Part shown: positions 10,939 to 24,707 of the stretch, one piece after another
Layout of the letters: each line of letters opens with the position of its first letter
Position numbering within the stretch: position 1 is the stretch's first letter
Origin: Odiellus spinosus
Taxonomy: Eukaryota > Arthropoda > Arachnida > Opiliones > Phalangiidae
NCBI GenBank assembly: GCA_963920705.1
Contig: CAWUCO010000167.1
Coordinates: forward strand, 992,001-1,056,000
Direction: 5' to 3'
Length of the DNA: 64,000 bases
Translations under genes and position numbers: made by a program
The notes under the pieces: generated by a model
The model's database searches: none
The model's input: the letters and a program-made list of their open reading frames with translations, nothing else
Told to the model about the DNA's origin: nothing

Positions 10939-13237
10939 TCAAATTTCCGATTTTAAAAATTCGCTTTTTGATATTAGATGTTTTTTGAATTGACCATATT
11001 TTCCATGTTTTTCAACGGATTTTCCAAAACTCTTGTTTTTTTAGATAGTCCAATATTTGGTCTTTCGATAGGTGTTGATTTTGTCTAAATCGCTTAAAAA
11101 TCAAATGTTTTGTGTCCATTTGAATCCAATAATCTTGGATTTTTAAGCGTTTTTGCTTAATTTTAACCAATTTTATATTTGTCACGTTTTGGCAATTTAG
11201 ACAAAACCAAAGTCATTCGAAAGAGCAATTAATGGACAATCTAAATATTAAGAGTTTTCAAAAATCCGTTGAAAAACAAGAAAAATATGGCCAATTCAAG
11301 AAATCATACAATATCAAAATAGTCAAATTTCAGATTTTAAAAATTCGCTTTTTGATATTAGATGTTTTTTGAATTGACCATATTTTCCATGTTTTTCCAC
11401 GGATTTTCCAAAACTCTTGTTTTTTAGTTAGACCAATATATGCTCTTTCGAGTGGTGTTAATTTTGTCTAAATCGCTTAAAAATCAAATGTTTTGTGTCC
11501 ATTTGAATCCAATAATCTTGGATTTTTAAGCGTTTTTGCTTAATTTTAACCAATTTTATATTTGTCACGTTTTGGCAATTTAGACAAAACCAAAGTCATT
11601 CGAAAGAGCAATTAATGGACAGTCAAAATAATAAGAGTTTTCAAAAATCCGTTGAAAAACAAGAAAAATATGGCCAATTCAAGAAATCATACAATATCAA
11701 AATAGTCAAATTTCAGATTTTAAAAATTCGCTTTTTGATATTAAATGTTTTTTGAATTGACCATGTTTTCCATGTTTTACAACGGATTTTCCAAAACTCT
11801 TGTTTTTTAGATAGTCCAGTATTTGTTCTTTCGATAGGTGTTGATTTTGTCTAAATCGCTTAAAAATCAAATGTTTTGTGTCCATTTGAATCCAATAATC
11901 TTGGATTTTTAAGCAGTTTTGCTTAATTTTAACCAATTTTATATTTGTCACGTTTTGGCAATTTAGACAAAACCAAAGTCATTCGAAAGAGCAATTAATG
12001 GACAATCTAAATAATAAGAGTTTTCAAAAATGCGTTGAAAAACAAGAAAAATATGGCCAATTCAAGAAATCATACAATATCAAAATAGTCAAATTTCCGA
12101 TTTTAAAAATTCGCTTTTTGATATTAGATGTTTTTTGAATTGACCATATTTTCCATGTTTTTCAACGGATTTTCCAAAACTCTTGTTTTTTTAGATAGTC
12201 CAATATTTGGTCTTTCGATAGGTGTTGATTTTGTCTAAATCGCTTAAAAATCAAATGTTTTGTGTCCATTTGAATCCAATAATCTTGGATTTTTAAGCGT
12301 TTTTGCTTAATTTTAACCAATTTTATATTTGTCACGTTTTGGCAATTTAGACAAAACCAAAGTCATTCGAAAGAGCAATTAATGGACAATCTAAATATTA
12401 AGAGTTTTCAAAAATCCGTTGAAAAACAAGAAAAATATGGCCAATTCAAGAAATCATACAATATCAAAATAGTCAAATTTCAGATTTTAAAAATTCGCTT
12501 TTTGATATTAGATGTTTTTTGAATTGACCATATTTTCCATGTTTTTCCACGGATTTTCCAAAACTCTTGTTTTTTAGTTAGACCAATATATGCTCTTTCG
12601 AGTGGTGTTAATTTTGTCTAAATCGCTTAAAAATCAAATGTTTTGTGTCCATTTGAATCCAATAATCTTGGATTTTTAAGCGTTTTTGCTTAATTTTAAC
12701 CAATTTTATATTTGTCACGTTTTGGCAATTTAGACAAAACCAAAGTCATTCGAAAGAGCAATTAATGGACAGTCAAAATAATAAGAGTTTTCAAAAATCC
12801 GTTGAAAAACAAGAAAAATATGGCCAATTCAAGAAATCATACAATATCAAAATAGTCAAATTTCAGATTTTAAAAATTCGCTTTTTGATATTAAATGTTT
12901 TTTGAATTGACCATGTTTTCCATGTTTTACAACGGATTTTCCAAAACTCTTGTTTTTTAGATAGTCCAGTATTTGTTCTTTCGATAGGTGTTGATTTTGT
13001 CTAAATCGCTTAAAAATCAAATGTTTTGTGTCCATTTGAATCCAATAATCTTGGATTTTTAAGCGTTTTTGCTTAATTTTAACCAATTTTATATTTGTCA
13101 CGTTTTGGCAATTTAGACAAAACCAAAGTCATTCGAAAGAGCAATTAATGGACAGTCTAAATAATAAGAGTTTTCAAAAATGCGTTGAAAAACAAGAAAA
13201 ATATGGCCAATTCAAGAAATCATACCATATCAAAATA
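10939..13237. repeat. HOR trimer P-Q-R, two copies (1150 bp)
   Basis: Copies start at 10939 and 12089. P has TTTTTTTAGATAGTCC with one extra T and TTTGGTCTTTCG. Q has AGTTAGACCAATATATGC. R has TTAAATG with AACGGATTTTCC and TAGTCCAGTATTTG. The two copies are almost identical; the first R has AAGCAGTTTTGC near 11912. P and Q recur at 14389 and 14772 without R. Confidence 0.88.
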
Positions 13238-15154
13238 GTCAAATTTCAGATTTTAAAAATTCGCTTTTTGATATTAGATGTTTTTTGAATTGACCATATT
13301 TTCCATGTTTTTCAACGGATTTTCCAAAACTCTTGTTTTTTAGATAGTCCAATATTTGTTCTTTCGATAGGTGTTGATTTTGTCTAAATCGCTTAAAAAT
13401 CAAATGTTTTGTGTCCATTTCAATCCAATAATCTTGGATTTTTAAGCGTTTTTGCTTAATTTTAACCAATTTTATATTTGTCACGTTTTGGCAATTTAGA
13501 CAAAACCAAAGTCATTCGAAAGAGCAATTAATGGACAGTCTAAATAATAAGAGTTTTCAAAAATCCGTTGAAAAACAAGAAAAATATGGCCAATTCAAGA
13601 AATCATACAATATCAAAATAGTCAAATTTCAGATTTTAAAAATTCGCTTTTTGATATTAAATGTTTTTTGAATTGACCATGTTTTCCATGTTTTACAACG
13701 GATTTTCCAAAACTCTTGTTTTTTAGATAGTCCAAATTTTTGTTCTTTCGATAGGTGTTGATTTTGTCTAAATCGCTTAAAAATCAAATGTTTTGTGTCC
13801 ATTTGAATCCAATAATCTTGGATTTTTAAGCGTTTTTGCTTAATTTTAACCAATTTTATATTTGTCACGTTTTGGCAATTTAGACAAAACCAAAGTCATT
13901 CGAAAGAGCAATTAATGGACAGTCTAAATAATAAGAGTTTTCAAAAATCCGTTGAAAAACAAGAAAAATATGGCCAATTCAAGAAATCATACAATATCAA
14001 AATAGTCAAATTTCCGATTTTAAAAATTCGCTTTTTGATATTAGATGTTTTTTGAATTGACCATATTTTCCATGTTTTTCAACGGATTTTCCAAAACTCT
14101 TGTTTTTAAGATAGTCCAATATTTGTTCTTTCGATAGGTGTTGATTTTGTCTAAATCGCTTAAAAATCAAATGTTTTGTGTCCATTTGAATCCAATAATC
14201 TTGGATTTTTAAGCGTTTTTGCTTAATTTTAACCAATTTTATATTTGTCACGTTTTGGCAATTTAGACAAAACCAAAGTCATTCGAAAGAGCAATTAATG
14301 GACAATCTAAATAATAAGAGTTTTCAAAAATGCGTTGAAAAACAAGAAAAATATGGCCAATTCAAGAAATCATACAATATCAAAATAGTCAAATTTCCGA
14401 TTTTAAAAATTCGCTTTTTGATATTAGATGTTTTTTGAATTGACCATATTTTCCATGTTTTTCAACGGATTTTCCAAAACTCTTGTTTTTTTAGATAGTC
14501 CAATATTTGGTCTTTCGATAGGTGTTGATTTTGTCTAAATCGCTTAAAAATCAAATGTTTTGTGTCCATTTGAATCCAATAATCTTGGATTTCTAAGCGT
14601 TTTTGCTTAATTTTAACCAATTTTATATTTGTCACGTTTTGGCAATTTAGACAAAACCAAAGTCATTCGAAAGAGCAATTAATGGACAATCTAAATATTA
14701 AGAGTTTTCAAAAATCCGTTGAAAAACAAGAAAAATATGGCCAATTCAAGAAATCATACAATATCAAAATAGTCAAATTTCAGATTTTAAAAATTCGCTT
14801 TTTGATATTAGATGTTTTTTGAATTGACCATATTTTCCATGTTTTTCCACGGATTTTCCAAAACTCTTGTTTTTTAGTTAGACCAATATATGCTCTTTCG
14901 AGTGGTGTTAATTTTGTCTAAATCGCTTAAAAATCAAATGTTTTGTGTCCATTTGAATCCAATAATCTTGGATTTTTAAGCGTTTTTGCTTAATTTTAAC
15001 CAATTTTATATTTGTCACGTTTTGGCAATTTAGACAAAACCAAAGTCATTCGAAAGAGCAATTAATGGACAGTCTAAATAATAAGAGTTTTCAAAAATCC
15101 GTTGAAAAACAAGAAAAATATGGCCAATTCAAGAAATCATACAATATCAAAATA
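13238..15154. repeat. Mixed monomers S-a-b-P-Q
   Basis: Five monomers start at 13238, 13621, 14005, 14389 and 14772. The a-b-P-Q run repeats the order at 10171-11704, with an offset of 3450 bp (nine monomers). The intervening trimer expansion therefore looks nested inside an older, longer period. S has CATACCATATC just upstream and CATTTCAATCC. Confidence 0.8.
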
Positions 15155-18100
15155 GTCAAATTTCAGATTTTAAAAATTCGCTTTTTGATATTAAATGTTT
15201 TTTGAATTGACCATGTTTTCCATGTTTTACAACGGATTTTCCAAAACTCTTGTTTTTTAGATAGTCCAAATTTTTGTTCTTTCGATAGGTGTTGATTTTG
15301 TCTAAATCGCTTAAAAATCAAATGTTTTGTGTCCATTTGAATCCAATAATCTTGGATTTTTAAGCGTTTTTGCTTAATTTTAACCAATTTTATATTTGTC
15401 ACGTTTTGGCAATTTAGACAAAACCAAAGTCATTCGAAAGAGCAATTAATGGACAGTCTAAATAATAAGAGTTTTCAAAAATCCGTTGAAAAACAAGAAA
15501 AATATGGCCAATTCAAGAAATCATACAATATCAAAATAGTCAAATTTCCGATTTTAAAAATTCGCTTTTTGATATTAGATGTTTTTTGAATTGACCATAT
15601 TTTCCATGTTTTTCAACGGATTTTCCAAAACTCTTGTTTTTAAGATAGTCCAATATTTGTTCTTTCGATAGGTGTTGATTTTGTCTAAATTGCTTAAAAA
15701 TCAAATGTTTTGTGTCCATTTGAATCCAATAATCTTGGATTTTTAAGCGTTTTTGCTTAATTTTAACCAATTTTATATTTGTCACGTTTTGGCAATTTAG
15801 ACAAAACCAAAGTCATTCGAAAGAGCAATTAATGGAAAATCTAAATATTAAGAGTTTTCAAAAATCGGTTGAAAAACCAAAAAAATTTGGCCAATTCAAG
15901 AAATCATACAATATCAAAATAGTCAAATTTCCGATTTTAAAAATTCGCTTTTTGATATTAGATGTTTCTTGAATTGACCATATTTTCCATGTTTTTCAAC
16001 GGATTTTCCAAAACTCTTGTTTTTAAGATAGTCCAATATTTGTTCTTTCGATAGGTGTTGATTTTGTCTAAATCGCTTAAAAATCAAATGTTTTGTGTCC
16101 ATTTGAATCCAATAATCTTGGATTTTTAAGCGTTTTTGCTTAATTTTAACCAATTTTATATTTGTCACGTTTTGGCAATTTAGACAAAACCAAAGTCATT
16201 CGAAAGAGCAATTAATGGACAATCTAAATATTAAGAGTTTTCAAAAATCCGTTGAAAAACAAGAAAAATATGGCCAATTCAAGAAATCATACAATATCAA
16301 AATAGTCAAATTTCAGATTTTAAAAATTCGCTTTTTTATATTAGATGTTTTTTGAATTGACCATATTTTCCATGTTTTTCCACGGATTTTCCAAAACTCT
16401 TGTTTTTTAGATAGACCAATATTTGCTCTTTCGAGTGGTGTTAATTTTGTCTAAATCGCTTAAAAATCAAATGTTTTGTGTCCATTTGAATCCAATAATC
16501 TTGGATTTTTCAGCGTTTTTGCTTAATTTTAAACAATTTTATATTTGTCACGTTTTGGCAATTTAGACAAAAACCAAAGTCATTCGAAAGAGCAATTAAT
16601 GGACAGTCTAAATAATAAGAGTTTTCAAAAATCCGTTGAAAAACAAGAAAAATATGGCCAATTCAAGAAATCATACAATATCAAAATAGTCAAATTTCCG
16701 ATTTTAAAAATTCGCTTTTTGATATTAGATGTTTTTTGAATTGACCATATTTTCCATGTTTTTCAACGGATTTTCCAAAACTCTTGTTTTTAAGATAGTC
16801 CAATATTTGTTCTTTCGATAGGTGTTGATTTTGTCTAAATCGCTTAAAAATCAAATGTTTTGTGTCCATTTGAATCCAATAATCTTGGATTTTTAAGCGT
16901 TTTTGCTTAATTTTAACCAATTTTATATTTGTCACGTTTTGGCAATTTAGACAAAACCAAAGTCATTCGAAAGAGCAATTAATGGACAATCTAAATATTA
17001 AGAGTTTTCAAAAATCCGTTGAAAAACAAGAAAAATATGGCCAATTCAAGAAATCATACAATATCAAAATAGTCAAATTTCAGATTTTAAAAATTCGCTT
17101 TTTGATATTAGATGTTTTTTGAATTGACCATATTTTCCATGTTTTTCAACGGATTTTCCAAAACTCTTGTTTTTAAGATAGTCCAATATTTGTTCTTTCG
17201 ATAGGTGTTGATTTTGTCTAAATCGCTTAAAAATCAAATGTTTTGTGTCCATTTGAATCCAATAATCTTGGATTTTTAAGCGTTTTTGCTTAATTTTAAC
17301 CAATTTTATATTTGTCACGTTTTGGCAATTTAGACAAAACCAAAGTCATTCGAAAGAGCAATTAATGGACAATCTAAATATTAAGTGTTTTCAAAAATCC
17401 GTTGAAAAACAAGAAAAATATGGCCAATTCAAGAAATCATACAATATCAAAATAGTCAAATTTCAGATTTTAAAAATTCGCTTTTTGATATTAGATGTTT
17501 TTTGAATTGACCATATTTTCCATGTTTTTCCACGGATTTTCCAAAACTCTTGTTTTTTAGATAGACCAATATTTGCTCTTTCGAGTGGTGTTAATTTTGT
17601 CTAAATCGCTTAAAAATCAAATGTTTTGTGTCCATTTGAATCCAATAATCTTGGATTTTTAAGCGTTTTTGCTTAATTTTAACCAATTTTATATTTGTCA
17701 CGTTTTGGCAATTTAGACAAAACCAAAGTCATTCGAAAGAGCAATTAATGGACAATCTAAATATTAAGAGTTTTCAAAAATCCGTTGAAAAACAAGAAAA
17801 ATATGGCCAATTCAAGAAATCATACAATATCAAAATAGTCAAATTTCAGATTTTAAAAATTCGCTTTTTGATATTAAATGTTTTTTGAATTGACCATGTT
17901 TTCCATGTTTTACAACGGATTTTCCAAAACTCTTGTTTTTTAGATAGTCCAATATTTGTTCTTTCGATAGGTGTTGATTTTGTCTAAATCGCTTAAAATC
18001 AAATGTTTTGTGTCCATTTGAATCCAATAATCTTGGATTTTTAAGCGTTTTTGCTTAATTTTAACCAATTTTATATTTGTCACGTTTTGGCAATTTAGAC

Positions 18101-21100
18101 AAAACCAAAGTCATTCGAAAGAGCAATTAATGGACAGTCTAAATAATAAGAGTTTTCAAAAATCCGTTGAAAAACAAGAAAAATATGGCCAATTCAAGAA
18201 ATCATACAATATCAAAATAGTCAAATTTCAGATTTTAAAAATTCGCTTTTTGATATTAAATGTTTTTTGAATTGACCATGTTTTCCATGTTTTACAACGG
18301 ATTTTCCAAAACTCTTGTTTTTTAGATAGTCCAAATTTTTGTTCTTTCGATAGGTGTTGATTTTGTCTAAATCGCTTAAAAATCAAATGTTTTGTGTCCA
18401 TTTGAATCCAATAATCTTGGATTTTTAAGCGTTTTTGCTTAATTTTAACCAATTTTATATTTGTCACGTTTTGGCAATTTAGACAAAACCAAAGTCATTC
18501 GAAAGAGCAATTAATGGACAGTCTAAATAATAAGAGTTTTCAAAAATCCGTTGAAAAACAAGAAAAATATGGCCAATTCAAGAAATCATACAATATCAAA
18601 ATAGTCAAATTTCCGATTTTAAAAATTCGCTTTTTGATATTAGATGTTTTTTGAATTGACCATATTTTCCATGTTTTTCAACGGATTTTCCAAAACTCTT
18701 GTTTTTAAGATAGTCCAATATTTGTTCTTTCGATAGGTGTTGATTTTGTCTAAATTGCTTAAAAATCAAATGTTTTGTGTCCATTTGAATCCAATAATCT
18801 TGGATTTTTAAGCGTTTTTGCTTAATTTTAACCAATTTTATATTTGTCACGTTTTGGCAATTTAGACAAAACCAAAGTCATTCGAAAGAGCAATTAATGG
18901 AAAATCTAAATATTAAGAGTTTTCAAAAATCGGTTGAAAAACCAAAAAAATTTGGCCAATTCAAGAAATCATACAATATCAAAATAGTCAAATTTCCGAT
19001 TTTAAAAATTCGCTTTTTGATATTAGATGTTTCTTGAATTGACCATATTTTCCATGTTTTTCAACGGATTTTCCAAAACTCTTGTTTTTAAGATAGTCCA
19101 ATATTTGTTCTTTCGATAGGTGTTGATTTTGTCTAAATCGCTTAAAAATCAAATGTTTTGTGTCCATTTGAATCCAATAATCTTGGATTTTTAAGCGTTT
19201 TTGCTTAATTTTAACCAATTTTATATTTGTCACGTTTTGGCAATTTAGACAAAACCAAAGTCATTCGAAAGAGCAATTAATGGACAATCTAAATATTAAG
19301 AGTTTTCAAAAATCCGTTGAAAAACAAGAAAAATATGGCCAATTCAAGAAATCATACAATTTCAAAATAGTCAAATTTCAGATTTTAAAAATTCGCTTTT
19401 TTATATTAGATGTTTTTTGAATTGACCATATTTTCCATGTTTTTCCACGGATTTTCCAAAACTCTTGTTTTTTAGATAGACCAATATTTGCTCTTTCGAG
19501 TGGTGTTAATTTTGTCTAAATCGCTTAAAAATCAAATGTTTTGTGTCCATTTGAATCCAATAATCTTGGATTTTTCAGCGTTTTTGCTTAATTTTAACCA
19601 ATTTTATATTTGTCACGTTTTGGCAATTTAGACAAAAACCAAAGTCATTCGAAAGAGCAATTAATGGACAGTCTAAATAATAAGAGTTTTCAAAAATCCG
19701 TTGAAAACAAGAAAAATATGGCCAATTCAAGAAATCATACAATATCAAAATAGTCAAATTTCCGATTTTAAAAATTCGCTTTTTGATATTAGATGTTTTT
19801 TGAATTGACCATATTTTCCATGTTTTTCAACGGATTTTCCAAAACTCTTGTTTTTAAGATAGTCCAATATTTGTTCTTTCGATAGGTGTTGATTTTGTCT
19901 AAATCGCTTAAAAATCAAATGTTTTGTGTCCATTTGAATCCAATAATCTTGGATTTTTAAGCGTTTTTGCTTAATTTTAACCAATTTTATATTTGTCACG
20001 TTTTGGCAATTTAGACAAAACCAAAGTCATTCGAAAGAGCAATTAATGGACAATCTAAATATTAAGAGTTTTCAAAAATCCGTTGAAAAACAAGAAAAAT
20101 ATGGCCAATTCAAGAAATCATACAATATCAAAATAGTCAAATTTCAGATTTTAAAAATTCGCTTTTTGATATTAGATGTTTTTTGAATTGACCATATTTT
20201 CCATGTTTTTCAACGGATTTTCCAAAACTCTTGTTTTTAAGATAGTCCAATATTTGTTCTTTCGATAGGTGTTGATTTTGTCTAAATCGCTTAAAAATCA
20301 AATGTTTTGTGTCCATTTGAATCCAATAATCTTGGATTTTTAAGCGTTTTTGCTTAATTTTAACCAATTTTATATTTGTCACGTTTTGGCAATTTAGACA
20401 AAACCAAAGTCATTCGAAAGAGCAATTAATGGACAATCTAAATATTAAGTGTTTTCAAAAATCCGTTGAAAAACAAGAAAAATATGGCCAATTCAAGAAA
20501 TCATACAATATCAAAATAGTCAAATTTCAGATTTTAAAAATTCGCTTTTTGATATTAGATGTTTTTTGAATTGACCATATTTTCCATGTTTTTCCACGGA
20601 TTTTCCAAAACTCTTGTTTTTTAGATAGACCAATATTTGCTCTTTCGAGTGGTGTTAATTTTGTCTAAATCGCTTAAAAATCAAATGTTTTGTGTCCATT
20701 TGAATCCAATAATCTTGGATTTTTAAGCGTTTTTGCTTAATTTTAACCAATTTTATATTTGTCACGTTTTGGCAATTTAGACAAAACCAAAGTCATTCGA
20801 AAGAGCAATTAATGGACAATCTAAATATTAAGAGTTTTCAAAAATCCGTTGAAAAACAAGAAAAATATGGCCAATTCAAGAAATCATACAATATCAAAAT
20901 AGTCAAATTTCAGATTTTAAAAATTCGCTTTTTGATATTAAATGTTTTTTGAATTGACCATGTTTTCCATGTTTTACAACGGATTTTCCAAAACTCTTGT
21001 TTTTTAGATAGTCCAATATTTGTTCTTTCGATAGGTGTTGATTTTGTCTAAATCGCTTAAAAATCAAATGTTTTGTGTCCATTTGAATCCAATAATCTTG

Positions 21101-24100
21101 GATTTTTAAGCGTTTTTGCTTAATTTTAACCAATTTTATATTTGTCACGTTTTGGCAATTTAGACAAAACCAAAGTCATTCGAAAGAGCAATTAATGGAC
21201 AGTCTAAATAATAAGAGTTTTCAAAAATCCGTTGAAAAACAAGAAAAATATGGCCAATTCAAGAAATCATACAATATCAAAATAGTCAAATTTCAGATTT
21301 TAAAAATTCGCTTTTTGATATTAAATGTTTTTTGAATTGACCATGTTTTCCATGTTTTACAACGGATTTTCCAAAACTCTTGTTTTTTAGATAGTCCAAA
21401 TTTTTGTTCTTTCGATAGGTGTTGATTTTGTCTAAATCGCTTAAAAATCAAATGTTTTGTGTCCATTTGAATCCAATAATCTTGGATTTTTAAGCGTTTT
21501 TGCTTAATTTTAACCAATTTTATATTTGTCACGTTTTGGCAATTTAGACAAAACCAAAGTCATTCGAAAGAGCAATTAATGGACAGTCTAAATAATAAGA
21601 GTTTTCAAAAATCCGTTGAAAAACAAGAAAAATATGGCCAATTCAAGAAATCATACAATATCAAAATAGTCAAATTTCCGATTTTAAAAATTCGCTTTTT
21701 GATATTAGATGTTTTTTGAATTGACCATATTTTCCATGTTTTTCAACGGATTTTCCAAAACTCTTGTTTTTAAGATAGTCCAATATTTGTTCTTTCGATA
21801 GGTGTTGATTTTGTCTAAATCGCTTAAAAATCAAATGTTTTGTGTCCATTTGAATCCAATAATCTTGGATTTTTAAGCGTTTTTGCTTAATTTTAACCAA
21901 TTTTATATTTGTCACGTTTTGGCAATTTAGACAAAACCAAAGTCATTCGAAAGAGCAATTAATGGACAATCTAAATATTAAGAGTTTTCAAAAATCCGTT
22001 GAAAAACCAAAAAAATTTGGCCAATTCAAGAAATCATACAATATCAAAATAGTCAAATTTCCGATTTTAAAAATTCGCTTTTTGATATTAGATATTTATT
22101 GAATTGACCATATTTTCCATGTTTTTCAACGGATTTTCCAAAACTCTTGTTTTTAAGATAGTCCAATATTTGTTCTTTCGATAGGTGTTGATTTTGTCTA
22201 AATCGCTTAAAAATCAAATGTTTTGTGTCCATTTGAATCCAATAATCTTGGATTTTTAAGCGTTTTTGCTTAATTTTAACCAATTTTATATTAGTCACGT
22301 TTTGGCAATTTAGACAAAACCAAAGTCATTCGAAAGAGCAATTAATGGACAATCTAAATATTAAGAGTTTTCAAAAATCCGTTGAAAAACAACAAAAATA
22401 TGGCCAATTCAAGAAATCATACAATATCAAAATAGTCAAATTTCAGATTTTAAAAATTCGCTTTTTTATATTAGATGTTTTTTGAATTGACCATATTTTC
22501 CATGTTTTTCCACGGATTTTCCAAAACTCTTGTTTTTTAGATAGACCAATATTTGCTCTTTCGAGTGGTGTTAATTTTGTCTAAATCGCTTAAAAATCAA
22601 ATGTTTTGTGTCCATTTGAATCCAATAATCTTGGATTTTTAAGCGTTTTTGCTTAATTTTAACCAATTTTATATTTGTCACGTTTTGGCAATTTAGACAA
22701 AACCAAAGTCATTCGAAAGAGCAATTAATGGACAGTCTAAATAATAAGAGTTTTCAAAAATCCGTTGAAAAACAAGAAAAATATGGCCAATTCAAGAAAT
22801 CATACAATATCAAAATAGTCAAATTTCCGATTTTAAAAATTCGCTTTTTGATATTAGATGTTTTTTGAATTGACCATATTTTCCATGTTTTTCAACGGAT
22901 TTTCCAAAACTCTTGTTTTTAAGATAGTCCAATATTTGTTCTTTCGATAGGTGTTGATTTTGTCTAAATCGCTTAAAAATCAAATGTTTTGTGTCCATTT
23001 GAATCCAATAATCTTGGATTTTTAAGCGTTTTTGCTTAATTTTAACCAATTTTATATTTGTCACGTTTTGGCAATTTAGACAAAACCAAAGTCATTCGAA
23101 AGAGCAATTAATGGACAGTCTAAATAATAAGAGTTTTCAAAAATCCGTTGAAAAACAAGAAAAATATGGCCAATTCAAGAAATCATACAATATCAAAATA
23201 GCCAAATTTCCGATTTTAAAAATTCGCTTTTTGATATTAGATGTTTTTTGAATTGACCATATTTTCCATGTTTTTCAACGGATTTTCCAAAACTCTTGTT
23301 TTTAAGATAGTCCAATATTTGTTCTTTCGATAGGTGTTGATTTTGTCTAAATCGCTTAAAAATCAAATGTTTTGTGTCCATTTGAATCCAATAATCTTGG
23401 ATTTTTAAGCGTTTTTGCTTAATTTTAACCAATTTTATATTTGTCACGTTTTGGCAATTTAGACAAAACCAAAGTCATTCGAAAGAGCAATTAATGGACA
23501 ATCTAAATATTAAGAGTTTTCAAAAATCCGTTGAAAAACAAGAAAAATATGGCCAATTCAAGAAATCATACAATATCAAAATAGTCAAATTTCAGATTTT
23601 AAAAATTCGCTTTTTGATATTAGATGTTTTTGAATTGACCATATTTTCCATGTTTTTCAACGGATTTTCCAAAACTCTTGTTTTTAAGATAGTCCAATAT
23701 TTGTTCTTTCGATAGGTGTTGATTTTGTCTAAATCGCTTAAAAATCAAATGTTTTGTGTCCATTTGAATCCAATAATCTTGGATTTTTAAGCGTTTTTGC
23801 TTAATTTTAACCAATTTTATATTTGTCACGTTTTGGCAATTTAGACAAAACCAAAGTCATTCGAAAGAGCAATTAATGGACAATCTAAATATTAAGAGTT
23901 TTCAAAAATCCGTTGAAAAACAAGAAAAATATGGCCAATTCAAGAAATCATACAATATCAAAATAGTCAAATTTCAGATTTTAAAAATTCGCTTTTTGAT
24001 ATTAAATGTTTTTTGAATTGACCATGTTTTCCATGTTTTACAACGGATTTTCCAAAACTCTTGTTTTTTAGATAGTTCAATATTTGTTCTTTCGATAGGT

Positions 24101-24348
24101 GTTGATTTTGTCTAAATCGCTTAAAAATCAAATGTTTTGTGTCCATTTGAATCCAATAATCTTGGATTTTTAAGCGTTTTTGCTTAATTTTAACCAATTT
24201 TATATTTGTCACGTTTTGGCAATTTAGACAAAACCAAAGTCATTCGAAAGAGCAATTAATGGACAGTCTAAATAATAAGAGTTTTCAAAAATCCGTTTAA
24301 AAACAAGAAACATATGGCCAATTCAAGAAATCATACAATATCAAAATA
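15155..24348. repeat. HOR octamer a-h, three copies (~3065 bp)
   Basis: Copies start at 15155, 18220 and 21285, exactly 3065 bp apart, and the third ends at 24348. Diagnostic landmarks: CCAAATTTTTG in a; TAAATTGCTTAAAAATC in b (copies 1 and 2); TCGGTTGAAAAACC and GATGTTTCTTG around c; CTTTTTTATATTAG in d; TTAAATG in h. Copies 1 and 2 also share TTTTTCAGCG and GACAAAAACC in d, which copy 3 lacks. In copy 3 the f and g positions (23201 and 23584) are replaced by e-like and f-like monomers, so the order is altered but the length is kept. Confidence 0.88.
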
Positions 24349-24707
24349 GTCAAATTTCAGATTTTAAAAATTAGCTTTTTGATATTAGATGTTTTTTGAA
24401 TTGACCATATTTTCCTTGTTTTTCAACGGATTTTCCAAAACTCTTGTTTTTTAGATAGTCCAATATTTGCTCTTTCGATAGGTGTGGATTTTGTCTAAAT
24501 GTACATTTGAATCCAATAATCTTGGATTTTTAAGCGTTTTTGCTTAATTTTAACCAATTTTATATTTGTCACGTTTTGGCAATTTAGACAAAACCAAAGT
24601 CATTCGAAAGAGCATTAATGAACAGACTAAATAATAACAGTTTTCAAAAATCCGTTGAAAAACAAGAAAAATATGGCCAATTCAAGAAATCATACAATAT
24701 CAAAATA
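24349..24707. repeat. Shortened monomer with 23-bp deletion
   Basis: At 24500/24501 GTCTAAAT is joined directly to GTACATTTG. Compared with the close relative at 26240, this removes 23 bp: the left CGCTTAAAAATC stem of the spacer hairpin plus the next 11 bp. The monomer is about 359 bp. It is the largest simple deletion I noticed in the satellite. Confidence 0.85.
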
